The notes beneath the pieces were generated by a model. That model was not told the origin of the DNA and made no database searches. It worked only from the letters and a program-made list of their open reading frames with translations. DNA of 64,000 nucleotides, taken from NCBI RefSeq assembly GCF_000234665.1, contig NC_018318.1, positions 310,001-374,000 on the forward strand, written 5' to 3'. Positions 49,801 to 59,816 of the stretch are shown here, piece after piece (position 1 is the stretch's first letter; each line of letters opens with the position of its first letter). The stretch is from Leishmania mexicana MHOM/GT/2001/U1103. Lineage: Eukaryota; Euglenozoa; Kinetoplastea; Trypanosomatida; Trypanosomatidae. Made by a program: the position numbers and the translations under genes.

Positions 49801-52145
49801 CACAGTTGCCCAGAGACATCAACCATGCCGTTGCGCGCTGAGAACGGATTATCCGCGCGGCGGGCGGCCGTGACGCTTGCGCTCGTGACGTGCATAAAGT
49901 ATGCGACGCGGCTCCGCATCGCCTCCTGCAGCGCCTTCTCTCGGTTGAGCCGCTCCTGGTCGTTGTAGATAACTTGAATGTGCTCCTCCAGGAGTCGGCT
50001 GGCCTGTGCGGTAGCGCGCACATCACGCGCGGGGGCGCCGCCGCGGATGGGGTGGCCCGTGGTATCGACGGCCCTGCCACCGGCGCCGCTTCCCATCAAG
50101 CGCGGCCCGGGCGCGAAGACGGGCTCAAGGAAGCTTGGCATGATCTCCCGCTGCACGCTGCGACGCTGCAGTCGGTAGAAGGCGGTGCTCGGGTGCAGCA
50201 TGTGCGGCTCGCCGTTCTCCTCCTTCATTAGCCCCATCCAAGTAATGCGCGAAAAGCTATCCAGCGCCTGGGCCAGCATGGAGGTCAGGTTCAGTCGGTG
50301 CGGCCGCTCCAGCCCCAGCTGAGACTCCACATCCTGGAGAAGAATCGAGAAGGCGCACTTGCCCTTGCGTGCTAGCGGGAAGCGGGCAAAGCTCTCGGCA
50401 GCCGAGCCGGTGCCGATAATGTAGATCAGATGCCGCTCTGACAGGGAGAGCGGCTGCACAAACTGGCCGGTGAGCAGATCCTGCATTGGGGGGACGGCTG
50501 CCGGGCCGGCTGCCGTGCGCGCCGGCGCCGACACAAAGATGAGGCCCCACCGGTCCTTGTCGCTGCGCAGCAGCCCGGTCGAGGTGGCTGCGAGAGACGC
50601 GGCGACAGCACCGGTTCGGCGCCGCGCGGCTTGATTGCTGCTCGTCGAGGAATACAGCACAATCGCATCGGCGGCCGCCGCCAGCTGCGCCTGCAGGAGC
50701 TCCTTGTTGAGCATCGCACCAGCGCTGATGTCGCCGGAGTGACTTTGAAAGTTGAAGGCGGCGAGTAAAAACGACTGCGGGGCGCACGACAGCGGCGCTG
50801 CGATGAAGTTCTTCCACTCCTCGGCGTACGCGTTCAGCACCGCGACGGTGAGCAGCTGCGGGTTCAGCGTCTTATCCTTCTTCTTGTGCGAGATTACCTC
50901 GCGCAGCTTGGCGTAGGAAAAGAAGAGATGGTCAGGATCCTCATTCAGCCGGGGGTGGTAGCTGCCTGCCGGCGGCGGCGGTCGTGCAGGCCGCGACGAA
51001 CCGATGGCGTTCTGCAGCAGAGCCGCGCTCGGCGACTGTAGCGTTGGCACAAATATGGCGACGAAGGACGCACGAAAGAGGCTGATCCACTCCACATAGC
51101 GCGACTTGATTTCGTTCAGCTTGCACACGAGCCGCGCGCCGCTCGCGATGTCCTCGAAGGTGATGTCGAAGTTCACGGTGCCGCGTGTGTCTGGCAGGTA
51201 CACGGCGATCGCGCGGAACGCCTTGCCGTGCTGCCGCGTTAGCGTGGCAAGCCGGAGATTCAGCGGACTTTCAAAGTCGAGAAGGTTGCCAATGCACGGC
51301 AGTGCGGATGTGTGGGCTGGAGCGCTGCTAGCAGCCGCGGTGTCGGCCGGGGGTGGTACTCCCTCGCCGTCCACCGCCCTGTAGTCTGTCTCCTCGCGTA
51401 CCTCGGCTGCGCGGCCTACCTGTTCCGCTTCGCCCAAGTTTGCACCTGCCGCGGCATCGTCCTCGATATCGCCGTCGTCCATCGACGCTCCATCGTGATG
51501 GTCGCTGCCACCGTACCCACTTGCTTCCGCGTCGACCAAGCCGGTAGAATCGCCGCAGAAGTCCTCATCGCCCTGCGCCACAGAGCTCTCCTTGCCGCGG
51601 GCGTCGCTTTCACCGGGCTCGTCAAGGGTGTTGCTGTCGTACTGGTGGGAGGGATCCGCTGTCGCATGAGCCACGGGTGGAGGTAGCGGCGGCTCCACCG
51701 CTGCCGCGGCTGCAGCTGCGGCGGAGGTCGAGGAGGCGCGAGGGGCCCGTACACGCTTCTTTTTAGGACCACGGACAGGAGCAACCGGCAGGGCACACGC
51801 GACGGCTTCGGCGGCGGTGTCAGAGTCGGTGGTTTGCTGGCGCACATGTCGCGCTTTGGTGATGCACCGGCGCTTGGGCACAGCACTGCTGCTGCCAGAA
51901 TTGCTGCCAGGGGACACGGCCGTCACCAAGGTGACGGCTGAGGTGTGGAAGAACTGTGCAGGGGTGTGCAGTGCCCACAGTGTGAGGCTACCGTGGTGAG
52001 GAGCCACCGCTGGTCCAGCCCGCTGAGACGTCCTACACAGCCCGACCTGGGCGTCGTAGACGTTCGCGGGATGACTGCAGGAGAGGTGGGCCGTTCTGGC
52101 AGTAGCCAGCGCTGCCGCACGTCGGGCGCCAACTGCATGATACAT
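46866..52145 (-). CDS. POLIC: Mitochondrial (kinetoplast) family-A DNA polymerase, probable POLIC
   Basis: 1759 residues from ATG 52145, the first ATG in frame. The N-terminus (MYHAVGARRAAALATARTAH) is a plausible mitochondrial presequence. The first 700 residues hold Ala/Ser/Asp-rich linkers and unassigned conserved blocks. The polymerase domain is C-terminal: TGRLSSQSPNLQNIP (about 1448), motif A IEADYSQLEV (about 1485), motif B RQQAKVFSFQRQYGAG (about 1547), and motif C VNTVHDCVWVDAH (about 1696). Trypanosomatids have several Pol I-like mitochondrial enzymes. POLIB, POLIC and POLID are essential for kinetoplast DNA minicircle replication in T. brucei. Great length and adjacency to glutathione synthetase, as recalled for T. 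brucei chromosome 7, favour POLIC. Motif C reads HDC where most family-A enzymes have HDE. No clear 3'-5' exonuclease motif was assigned by eye. Confidence 0.88.
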   Translation of the reverse strand: MYHAVGARRAAALATARTAHLSCSHPANVYDAQVGLCRTSQRAGPAVAPHHGSLTLWALHTPAQFFHTSAVTLVTAVSPGSNSGSSSAVPKRRCITKARHVRQQTTDSDTAAEAVACALPVAPVRGPKKKRVRAPRASSTSAAAAAAAAVEPPLPPPVAHATADPSHQYDSNTLDEPGESDARGKESSVAQGDEDFCGDSTGLVDAEASGYGGSDHHDGASMDDGDIEDDAAAGANLGEAEQVGRAAEVREETDYRAVDGEGVPPPADTAAASSAPAHTSALPCIGNLLDFESPLNLRLATLTRQHGKAFRAIAVYLPDTRGTVNFDITFEDIASGARLVCKLNEIKSRYVEWISLFRASFVAIFVPTLQSPSAALLQNAIGSSRPARPPPPAGSYHPRLNEDPDHLFFSYAKLREVISHKKKDKTLNPQLLTVAVLNAYAEEWKNFIAAPLSCAPQSFLLAAFNFQSHSGDISAGAMLNKELLQAQLAAAADAIVLYSSTSSNQAARRRTGAVAASLAATSTGLLRSDKDRWGLIFVSAPARTAAGPAAVPPMQDLLTGQFVQPLSLSERHLIYIIGTGSAAESFARFPLARKGKCAFSILLQDVESQLGLERPHRLNLTSMLAQALDSFSRITWMGLMKEENGEPHMLHPSTAFYRLQRRSVQREIMPSFLEPVFAPGPRLMGSGAGGRAVDTTGHPIRGGAPARDVRATAQASRLLEEHIQVIYNDQERLNREKALQEAMRSRVAYFMHVTSASVTAARRADNPFSARNGMVDVSGQLWTSLSLMNPPAVRHWRAKIEDKTGEMKEFVDPEVVLPDTLPIGPPDAADPKDRAENAILIGWDIKRILLFLRRSVRLRTFLYNGGKIWCAQYAQYLLKGFNNLHLATMERTLLQYHDGPLKGSMQPLAKLKLIYETQLELAVSTRQMSSVQHRMDGLLASMEMELQGLQLVPQSQVTYFANTLRLEHERLEKVLHHKIMDFTQSMDGDVRQRINFRSPQDISTIIYGGGLCRHLGSRFVPVKPTRYPLTSLFPHAVCHVTGTKAPEAYMQADALLGGNGGAGSGGPNSGGAITLSDVRRSLQMIQQLCKRCTMDALIRQTAVVVVLCKVKIGGWMEQISLYCPAVTGPEAREINLRVAVDDIIPVAERSDVVTVTQLKERIAAYEPLKQLLAASSAASTGEAKAPTARKSGGKRTRQGGGAAGDGDTAADLRNILVLTNCAHDKLEALVDTGVLEAIKKAVFDGQADGVGADGEPASLERVCFADVNKAFPPPPQGADSFESDFSELSSSNATAFSARSTWEAHAKELVSLGGVEGAVKSIVSQCASVVGTPRDAFRSSQPTPSSAPQGLHGQERASTAGMLWMVTPEKLHPLLRRFLRGKSASSGADAMERVTMLLSPYKTIDLSFFSALQQLRFTEKKLQLFEEGCLFRAVLPECHDRVHGELCHCVTATGRLSSQSPNLQNIPKEEDLRRLIVSRFGAQGMMIEADYSQLEVVVLAALCRDPRMMQELRDNVDFHCLRVSLMTKEPYEDVMRKAKVEKDPQYIQLRQQAKVFSFQRQYGAGVSTISTTTGLTEQEVDRLIVAEEHHYKELSKYYSLVTRCVEAGADRLLRLRTLDTSLWNANIRRVVMLTEPMYYFVVPTGSKFDFTRDRKSVPRLKNYPVQGLAGEIVQIMCGAIVREFYRKRNYGEKAFLVNTVHDCVWVDAHKCVADEVRADLARIMGHTQEAIAALWPDMKLDVPFKAEIHSGPSLGELSV

Positions 52146-53846
52146 GACGATGGCTTTACTCTCGCGAGATGCGGCGCGCGTGCTGTGCAGTATGCAGTTT
52201 CCCCCACCCCTCTGTATGTATGTATGTGTGTGTATCGGTTCGCTACACAACAGGACCCGCGCCCCACTCCACCAGAACAACAAAACGCCCTCAAATCACG
52301 CGCGCTCAGATACGGCTGAGCGGAGGCGGCAAGAACCGCGGAAAAAGATGAGGTGGGTGAGCAGAAAGGATATCTATGCCACAAGAACGCAATCAACGTG
52401 CGCCCGTGCGCCTCGTCCCTCCCCCTCCTGCCTGTGTGACAACGAAGCACCGCAACACGGGTGGGACGTGTGTGTGTGTGTGTGTGTGGAGAGAGAGACT
52501 CTGGAAACAAGGGAGAGGGAGAGGGCGACGGCGCTAAGTATGCAACCACGTACACACACGTGCGCTCGCTTGTCTGTCGTCTGTACGTGCCTGTGCTGCG
52601 CACGCTCGGTGTTTGCCTGTCTGTATATACCGTTGTAGTCTAACAGTTGTTTGCTCACCAGATGTGCATGTGGCTGTGCGTTTCGGTGAGGACTACTCGG
52701 AATAATCGATGATGCGTCCTCTCCTCTGTGCGTATGCGTGCGTGTGTGTACGGCGGTGTGCGCACCGCACGCGAGCAGTATCCCCGTCTGTCGGGGCGTG
52801 TGCACATGCGTACCGTTGTTGTTTTGTATGGGGCGGAAGAGACGGTAGGGGGAGGGGGTGGGAGGCAGCAGCAATGGTGGAGATACATGTGGAGGACACG
52901 CAACAGGAAACAAGAAGGGAGAGCAACGATTCACAGGTAGCGGGAGAAGGAGGCGTGTGTGTGTGTGTGTGTGTACGTGCGGGTGTGGAGGGAGAGGGGG
53001 GGAAGGGGCTGCTGGCGCCTTCTGCGGAAGGAGTCCGCCTGCGCGCAGGACTGCCTCGCACACAGACACACAAGGAGAGGCGCCAACACAGTCCTTCACC
53101 AAGGCTGCAGAAGCAGCGAGATACCAATAGGGTCCCTCTCACCCTCTCCTTGCCGCTGTTCCTACTCTCTTGCCGCATCGCTACTTCTGTCTTCACCTCT
53201 CCACCACTGCCACCGCAACAATGGGTCCAAAGCGCGCGCGCGACACGCGTGGCAAGCTTGTCGAGGTGATACATCGCGCTCCTGCACGGTTACATCTGTA
53301 GTTGAAGACTTGATACGTGGGTGTCGCAACACCGTCGTGTGCAGTCGCTACTAAAGAACGAAGAAAAAATGGAACGAGAACCCCCCTCTCTCCCCCTCAG
53401 ACTAAGACGCATCAAGATGCACGCAGAACACTCAACCGCCACACGGGCTGCTCCTCCTCCATGTGGAGCGACGACCTGGCGTGTGCGTGGTGGTGGTATG
53501 TCAGCGAGAACAGACGATGGAGAGAGGGGAGGGGGTGGATGGTGGTGGTGGGGATCGAGTAACGAGAGTCCTCTTCTCCCACGCAGCCGCGCGACAAAAC
53601 CCGCACCGCAAGCATCAACGCCACACCTTTCCGCTTCCACGCCGCAGCAACCACCACTACTATCTGCAGCCCACCGCGCTGTCGCGAGCGAACACACGCC
53701 GTCGAGATCCGTTGCGCGCTTCTTGCAGCGACGTCCTCCTTTACGCATCCCCGCGATAGCCACAGCAGCAGCGCGCGCACACACGCGCACTACACCATTG
53801 TCATACAGATACACGGGCCTCCCCCTCATCCCTTTCCACGCGCACG

Positions 53847-53850
<4 letters not shown>

Positions 53851-53879
<29 letters not shown>
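53851..53879. repeat. (CA)14 microsatellite
   Basis: A perfect CA run in the 3' UTR region of the EDC4-like gene. Confidence 0.9.
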
Positions 53880-53881
<2 letters not shown>

Positions 53882-54116
53882 AGAGAGAAGGCGGTCATCA
53901 CGGATGCACCACTGCACAGTGCCCTCTCTACCCCAGCTGGCGTATCTGGGTATGCACACCCCGACACACACACACACAGAAAAAAACGCGTAGCCCATTC
54001 AGCGAGCGACTCCACCACCTCCACCTCCTCTCGGGCTGTGCGCACACATGCGCACAGCGGTGGGAGAGGCACAGGAAAGACGAGGACGGCCCCACGCAAA
54101 GCAAGGGAGATTCAAT

Positions 54117-54148
54117 GCGGAGGCGGAGGCGGAGGCGGAGGCGGAGGG
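54117..54148. repeat. (GCGGAG)n hexamer repeat
   Basis: About five tandem GCGGAG units. Confidence 0.85.
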
Positions 54149-54504
54149 CAAAAGTGAAAGTGAACATGATCAACGAAGAGGACGGAAAAGGGAAAGGAAA
54201 AGGAAAAAAAAACGACTGCTTAGTAACTTTCTTTTTTTAGGGCGGTGGCGGTGGTGGCGGCAAAAACGTGCACACGTACGCACATGTCCCGAGGCACATA
54301 CGTGAGAGAGAGGGGAGGGGAGGGGGAGAAGGAAGAGTCGCCGCTGCCCGAGGAACGCGAAGTAGCGACTTGGGGGGTGGGGGTGGGGGGAGGCGGCAAA
54401 GAACTTTGTCCTCTGAGCTCCACGCAGCGCCTGCCCCGAGGGGGTAGAGAACACCACCACAAGACGCACACGTGTGCTCGCATGCGCCTTTGTCCAACAA
54501 CGCT

Positions 54505-57084
54505 TTATTGAATGCTCTTCTCGAGGTCCTTCAGCACGCGGCGAGCGTCGCTGCTCTCAATCTTGCCGCGCGCACGCGCAATCAGATGGCGCACGTCGCT
54601 GCGGACTTGCTGCGCCTTTGCCGTCTTCTTGGCGATCACGTCGTCGTGCTCCGATAACACGTCGAAGAGGAACGACGCGACCTTCTCGAGCTCGTCTGCC
54701 GTCTCCGTCGCCTCCTGCTCGCACATCTGCGTGATCAGCTTCACCCACGTCGCTTCCGTCGTCTCCGCGTCAGACACCACTCTCGCCACATCATCCTCCG
54801 AGAGGCGGTCCAGCAGCTGCACGCAGCAGCGAGCATTCTGCGCCATCACGATATAGGAAAGGCCCTGCGAAATGCGGCCATCCTTGATGTACTTCTCCGC
54901 CGTCTCGATCACCGTCTGTGGGGACGGCGTCGCTGCTGCGCCAGCCGCAGTACCGTTGTTACCGATAGCCTCACCGCTACGGATCGCGGCACGGAGCTTC
55001 GCAAGCTCTGCCCGCATGGCTTCCACCTCCTGCAGAGCACCGGAGTTCACGATCTGCGTCAAGGCTGTCTGCAGCTTGCGGTTCTCCTCCTCCAAGGCGC
55101 TCATGCTTGCGTTCATACGCGCCAGCGACTCGCTCAGCTCCCGTTCAACGTACGCGTCGATCCACTTGGCGGCGTTCTCGCCGAGCGTCCGCGGTGTCTC
55201 CTGCAACGCCTCATCGAGGCGTCGACGCAGCACCTCCTTCTGGTTGACACGAATGCTCGAGTTGAAGGCGGCGTTCACCGCGGCATCCAGCTCGGTGCGA
55301 AGAGTATCACGCACGCCGCGCGTCACCCCAGTGGCAATCTCGCTCGCAACCGGCGCCAGCAGCTTCGCCAGCGCGTAGCTGTTGAAGGCTTCGGAGTGGC
55401 GACTGTTCGTCGCTGCGGCGGCAGGCGCGGCAGGGGCGGCGGCTGCCGCAGACGCGCTCACGGTCTGCTGCAGCTCCGTCATCTGCGCCTCGAGGGCCAG
55501 TGAGATGAGCTGCTGGTGATCGCGCGTGAGCTGGTCGGGGGTGAGCAATAGGATCTGCGTGACGTTCTTCACCACATTCAGCAGGCCATCGATGGCGCGG
55601 CGCAAGGCCTCGTCGCCCTGATACACGGCGCTCGCCACAAGCCCGTCAAGGGACTGTGGCAGGGTGGCGTTTTGGAGAGCGCTGCGGGCGCTGTTGTAAG
55701 CGGACGTGGCAGTTATCGGGTTCGCGTTCGTCGCTGCCGACGCCGTTCCTTTGGCTGACGGGGACGCAGAGCCGGCAGGGGTTGAAGACGACGCCGACGC
55801 CGGAACAGGCGCCGCCGCGTAGCTGCTCGGGGCCGGGCGAAACGGGATCCCGGTGCTGATGATGGAGGGGTCGACGAAGGGCGTGGAGTTGCTGCGCGGC
55901 GCGGGAGCAGCCACAGCTGCCGTCGCCTCCTTCGCCGGTGCGGAGGTCGGGGACGACGCGCTTGGCGCGGTGGTGTTCGTGGCGAGCTGGTAAAGGTCCA
56001 GCTCCTTGACGGCGTCGACCAGCACCGTGGCGAAGCGGGTCGACTCGTGGTAGCACACGCTCGTCGGCCGCACCGCGCCGCCCATGTCGTACACTGTGGT
56101 GTCGAAGTCGTCGTCGCCGCGCACCTGCACACGCGCCAGCTTGCCATCGTCGTTGAAGATGGCCATGGCGTTGCGAGACGTGAGCATCGTCACAATACCG
56201 CCGAAGGTAAAGGTGCGCAGCAGCGCCGGCTCTGCGACGCCGGTAAGCTTCCACACGCACACCTTTGTCTTGGAGCTGAGTGCAAGCAGGGCGCTGCTGG
56301 AGTCCGCCACCGGCGCTGCGGCGTTATCACCCACCGCCGCTGCGTTGCTGCCGACGAAGCTGAGCTGCACAATCTCATCCCCTTCGCACCCGCTCCATGC
56401 TGGCGTCGTCGTGTTGCGCAGCGTGCACGCCATGACCTTCGTCGCCTCCGACGTGAAGGCGAGCCAGCTGCCACTGAAGGTGGTGCACATACTCCTGAGC
56501 GAAGTCTCCTGCGGCAGCTGACGCAACTCGCGGCTCGCTGCGCTCAGCTTTGCCTCCAGCATGCTCGTCGAGTACTCTGAGATGAGCTTCGAGCTCTCCA
56601 GCACCGCGGCCGTCTTGCCATACAGCACGAGGAGGTCAGGCATGTTGTTCGCGGGGTTGATGAAGAAGTGGAACGTGTTGATGACAACCTTGTCGATGAG
56701 CTTGAAGTACGGCTTCACCGTCAGACGCCCCTCCGTGGCGGCGGCCTTGTCACCAGCTCCGTGACCAGCGCCTCCTCGCTCGAAAACCGCTACCCACACG
56801 TAGAAGTCACTGGAAGACGCGGAGGCAGCCACATTGCTGTGAAAGTTCACGAAGCGCAGGTCGTGCACCGGGCTCTCGTGTAGCCGAAAGGCACCGCGCT
56901 CGTTGTTGGCGCGGCAGATGAGCCGAATCGCACGACGGTTCTTGAGTGTGTACGCAATAAACGCCTCCGACTCGCCCAGGACACGTGGAATGTCAGCCTC
57001 CTCCTTGAAGATGGCCACCATAGTCTTCAGTACACTCTTCCCGGTGGCAACCGGGGCAGTGGTCAAGTTCGACACAGACGCCAT
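54505..57084 (-). CDS. EDC4/Ge-1-like protein (WD40-like N-terminus, coiled coil, C-terminal helical domain)
   Basis: 859 residues from ATG 57084. Residues 1-330 form a run of WD40-like beta blades (SPVHDLRFVNFHS, FYVWVAVFE, KTKVCVWKLTG, FGGIVTMLTS). Residues 370-480 are an Ala/Ser/Pro linker. Residues 480-700 are helical, with a coiled coil at about 665-710. The last 140 residues (QTVIETAEKYIKDGRISQGL onward) form an all-helical domain comparable to the Ge-1 C-terminal domain. This order is that of EDC4/Ge-1, the scaffold that links decapping enzyme and activators in P-bodies. Trypanosomatids lack DCP2 and use the ApaH-like phosphatase ALPH1 for decapping, so a scaffold here would work with a different enzyme. 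The gene is certain; the family assignment is by architecture and short motifs. Confidence 0.7.
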   Translation of the reverse strand: MASVSNLTTAPVATGKSVLKTMVAIFKEEADIPRVLGESEAFIAYTLKNRRAIRLICRANNERGAFRLHESPVHDLRFVNFHSNVAASASSSDFYVWVAVFERGGAGHGAGDKAAATEGRLTVKPYFKLIDKVVINTFHFFINPANNMPDLLVLYGKTAAVLESSKLISEYSTSMLEAKLSAASRELRQLPQETSLRSMCTTFSGSWLAFTSEATKVMACTLRNTTTPAWSGCEGDEIVQLSFVGSNAAAVGDNAAAPVADSSSALLALSSKTKVCVWKLTGVAEPALLRTFTFGGIVTMLTSRNAMAIFNDDGKLARVQVRGDDDFDTTVYDMGGAVRPTSVCYHESTRFATVLVDAVKELDLYQLATNTTAPSASSPTSAPAKEATAAVAAPAPRSNSTPFVDPSIISTGIPFRPAPSSYAAAPVPASASSSTPAGSASPSAKGTASAATNANPITATSAYNSARSALQNATLPQSLDGLVASAVYQGDEALRRAIDGLLNVVKNVTQILLLTPDQLTRDHQQLISLALEAQMTELQQTVSASAAAAAPAAPAAAATNSRHSEAFNSYALAKLLAPVASEIATGVTRGVRDTLRTELDAAVNAAFNSSIRVNQKEVLRRRLDEALQETPRTLGENAAKWIDAYVERELSESLARMNASMSALEEENRKLQTALTQIVNSGALQEVEAMRAELAKLRAAIRSGEAIGNNGTAAGAAATPSPQTVIETAEKYIKDGRISQGLSYIVMAQNARCCVQLLDRLSEDDVARVVSDAETTEATWVKLITQMCEQEATETADELEKVASFLFDVLSEHDDVIAKKTAKAQQVRSDVRHLIARARGKIESSDARRVLKDLEKSIQ

Positions 57085-58787
57085 GTTTGGTGGTGGTTAG
57101 GGCGGTGGTGGTGGTGGTGGGGTGGCGTTGTCGGCCAGCGCGCGCGCCTGTTGCTGTGTTTCGCCGTGAAATAACAGAGCGGAGTCCCTCGCTGACGATG
57201 AGCAGCGGACCGCTAGGCACGGCGAGAGAGAGAGGAGATGAGATGAGAGAAATGCTAGATGAAGAAAGAACGCCCCGGTGCCGATGGCCGGGTGGCGGCG
57301 GTGCGGATGGCAGACGGGCGCGTGTGAGAGAAGCGGACTCGCCGAAAGCGGGCAATTCAATAATCACCGTAAAGGAGAAGAAGAAAGAACGCAAAGTCGG
57401 GGCGCGGAGGTAGGGAGGGAGGTGAGGAGGGAGGGAAGGGGGAGGGGCGCAGGCGCAGCCAGAAGAATCAAATTACACGCACACACACACGCACGCACAC
57501 ACGTGAAAAAAGGGAAAAAAGACCAAAGGAGCTGAACGACCGGTGTACCGGGGCTGGTTGATGCGCACGTTGTCCCGCGCGTCCTCGTGGCACGAGTAGT
57601 ATTAGAGCACAGATGATAGCACACACACACACATACATGCATACATACACACATGCGTTCGTGTGTGTATATGTGTGTGCAGGGAAAATGAGGAGAGAAT
57701 CACGCCGGGGAGGATAAGAATCAAGTCGAGTGCGCAGCGATGTGGATGCCAGGATGCACCGGACGTTGTTGAAGCACCAGAAAGAGAAACAGGAGCGAGG
57801 GAGGGAGTGAGACAAGTTGTATGAAGGAGAAGGATGAGTTAGTGTCTCTGCAGCACCCTTCGCCGAGCAGCAGGGAGGGCACATGCTCCTGTGGCGGGGG
57901 CGAGAGGGCCTCCGTCGCTTCACGGGCAAACCTCCCTTTCCAGCCCAAGCCTTGATGTTGTTCCCCATAGAAGTAGAGGCGGCCCTGTACACAGCGCGGT
58001 GCGGCTATCCGCCCGACAATCACCCCGGCGTAAGAAGGTGGGATGTAGAGATGCAGGCGGGTAGGTGGGGGTGGGAGGGGGAGGGGGACTGTGGCGCGGC
58101 TACGCCTGTGGCGACACGGACGCAGAGAAAGGGACGAGCGAGCTCTCGTCCCCTCGCGCGCCATTCGTGGGCATTACCGCCAACCCTCAGCTGCGCATCC
58201 GCGGCATTCTTCTCCCGTTTCTGTATTGACGTTTCGTTTTCGCTTACTCCAGTTGCAGCAGTGGAACACACGCATGTCACACGTACACGCATGCGCGTAG
58301 TCAAGACAGAGAGAAGGAGAGTGAGGAGGAGGAGGGGAAAACAACGTTAAACTGGAAATCCACGCACACACACACGCACGCATTATACCGGACGAGCCTA
58401 CAGCGTCCACGTATTCAGAAACGCCCCTACGCACAGAGAGAAAGGGAGGGGAGGAGGGGGAGGGGAGGGTACAGAGCGCAGGGTGAGCAACTGCTACACA
58501 CGCACACAAAATAGTCGACGAATACATTCGAATTGGGCGGCTCTTAGGAAGGAAAGATAAAACACCGCGGCCACACTCTCAGACACACGCGGTTGCAGCG
58601 TGCAGGGGGGAGGAGGAGGAGGAGGGGAACACAGACCCAAGGCACATACGAAGGAAAGGCGAGAGGCTGAGGGTGAAGTCACCGTGATTAGAAAGGTAGT
58701 CGCCTCATCAAGTAATTTAGTTAGACACACACAGACAGACAGGCAGGAACAACATTTCGTTTCAACATGTGCATGACTCCCGCAAAA
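57085..58787. other. Intergenic spacer
   Basis: About 1.7 kb with no gene. Simple repeats occur at 57103-57120 (GGT), 57477-57502 (CA) and 57619-57680 (CA/CATA and GT). Short frames are low-complexity. Confidence 0.55.
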
Positions 58788-59410
58788 AAAAAGGTTACAC
58801 GCGCGAGATGACACTCCATCCCGCCCGCCCACCCCTGCCCGCCACAGGCCCCAATCGCGTGTTGCGAAGCAGCGCTGGACACGCATTACAGCAAAATGCT
58901 GATCTGGTCATCTTGGGACGGCCCCTTCCCCCAGCGTCACCCACCCACCCCCAGCCCCTCGTCATGCCGGGCGCCGTGTGCTGCATCCCTCTCGGGGTGA
59001 GACCGAGACCCCCGGCACCAGTAGGCAGCGATGGCCGCGTGGGGTGCGCTGGAGTCACGCTGACGTTTTGCCCATCACATGGATGGCACAAGCGTGTGCA
59101 CGGTCACATGTCGCTCCAACGCGGCGCCGCCCCACGGCCCGACCGCCGACCTCAGTGGCGGTAAATCGCACTGAGCCCCCCTCTCCTCACCCTTACGTCA
59201 TGGGTCCCCAACACGGTCAGCACCAGAAGTGTCGCGGTGGCTGGCATGGCGAAGGGGCTGCTCGGCTTCCGCCCCACAACGAGTGCGGGGCAGTCGAGCC
59301 CCGAGATACCACGCATGGAGAGGTGTTTCCCTCCCGCCCCGGCATCCGGGCGCCATGACAACAGTTAAAACATTGCCCCCGCCCCTCCCCCAAAGTGAGG
59401 AGAGGGTGAG
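58788..59410. mobile_element. SIDER-like degenerate retroposon in a 3' UTR (candidate SIDER2)
   Basis: A block of about 620 bp, unlike the flanking microsatellite DNA: GC-rich, no dinucleotide runs, no open frame. It contains segments such as CACCAGTAGGCAGCGATGGC, GATGGCACAAGCGTGTGC and GCGAAGGGGCTGCTCGGCTT that I associate from memory with Leishmania SIDER2 elements. These are short degenerate retroposons, descended from extinct non-LTR elements, in many 3' UTRs, where they promote mRNA turnover. The left end starts at an A-run (58787-58796). It lies in the 3' UTR of the gene at 59817-63077. No target-site duplication was identified. The assignment rests on memory, not on a search. Confidence 0.5.
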
Positions 59411-59816
59411 GGGTGAGGGTGGGCAACAGCGGTGATGCGACGGCAGTAGAGCAAAAGGAAAGGGAGAACAGTGAAAGAGGGGGAGGGAGCACCACCATCA
59501 CGCTCCTGTCTCCTTGCCCTCTTACTCCACCGCGGCTCTGCTGGTCTTGCCACCGGCAGTTCATGTCCACAAAGGAGGGAGGGAAGGGGGGAGCGCGGCG
59601 CTGTGTGGGTGTGGGCGGTGAACGCAGGTAAGAAAAGGCGAGGGAGCCGCTCGGGGAGCTCCTGTGTAGACGCGTCCCGCACAAAAGAAAATAAAAAATA
59701 AAAATATTAAGTTTTCACTGCAGACGTAGCGCGACAGTACCCGGCAATATCAAGTTAGACCGTTGTGAGGGCCTCAGCTGCGTCCGCGGCGCGTGCGTGA
59801 GCGGCGGCTCCGTGGC
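59411..59816. other. Short spacer 3' of the 59.8-63.1 kb gene
   Basis: About 0.4 kb with no gene. It has an A/T-rich patch at 59688-59712 that is unusual for this GC-rich window. Confidence 0.55.

Larger units (their letters stand above)
52146..54504. other. Intergenic spacer (POLIC 5' side / EDC4-like 3' UTR)
   Basis: About 2.4 kb without a supported gene. It holds GT runs at 52470-52487 and 52957-52972, the (CA)n run at 53851-53879, a (GCGGAG)n run at 54117-54148 and G-runs at 54370-54390. Confidence 0.55.

Noticed and set aside
53851..53879. CRISPR-like or satellite array
   Set aside because: Only dinucleotide microsatellites; no spaced direct repeats are present anywhere in the window.
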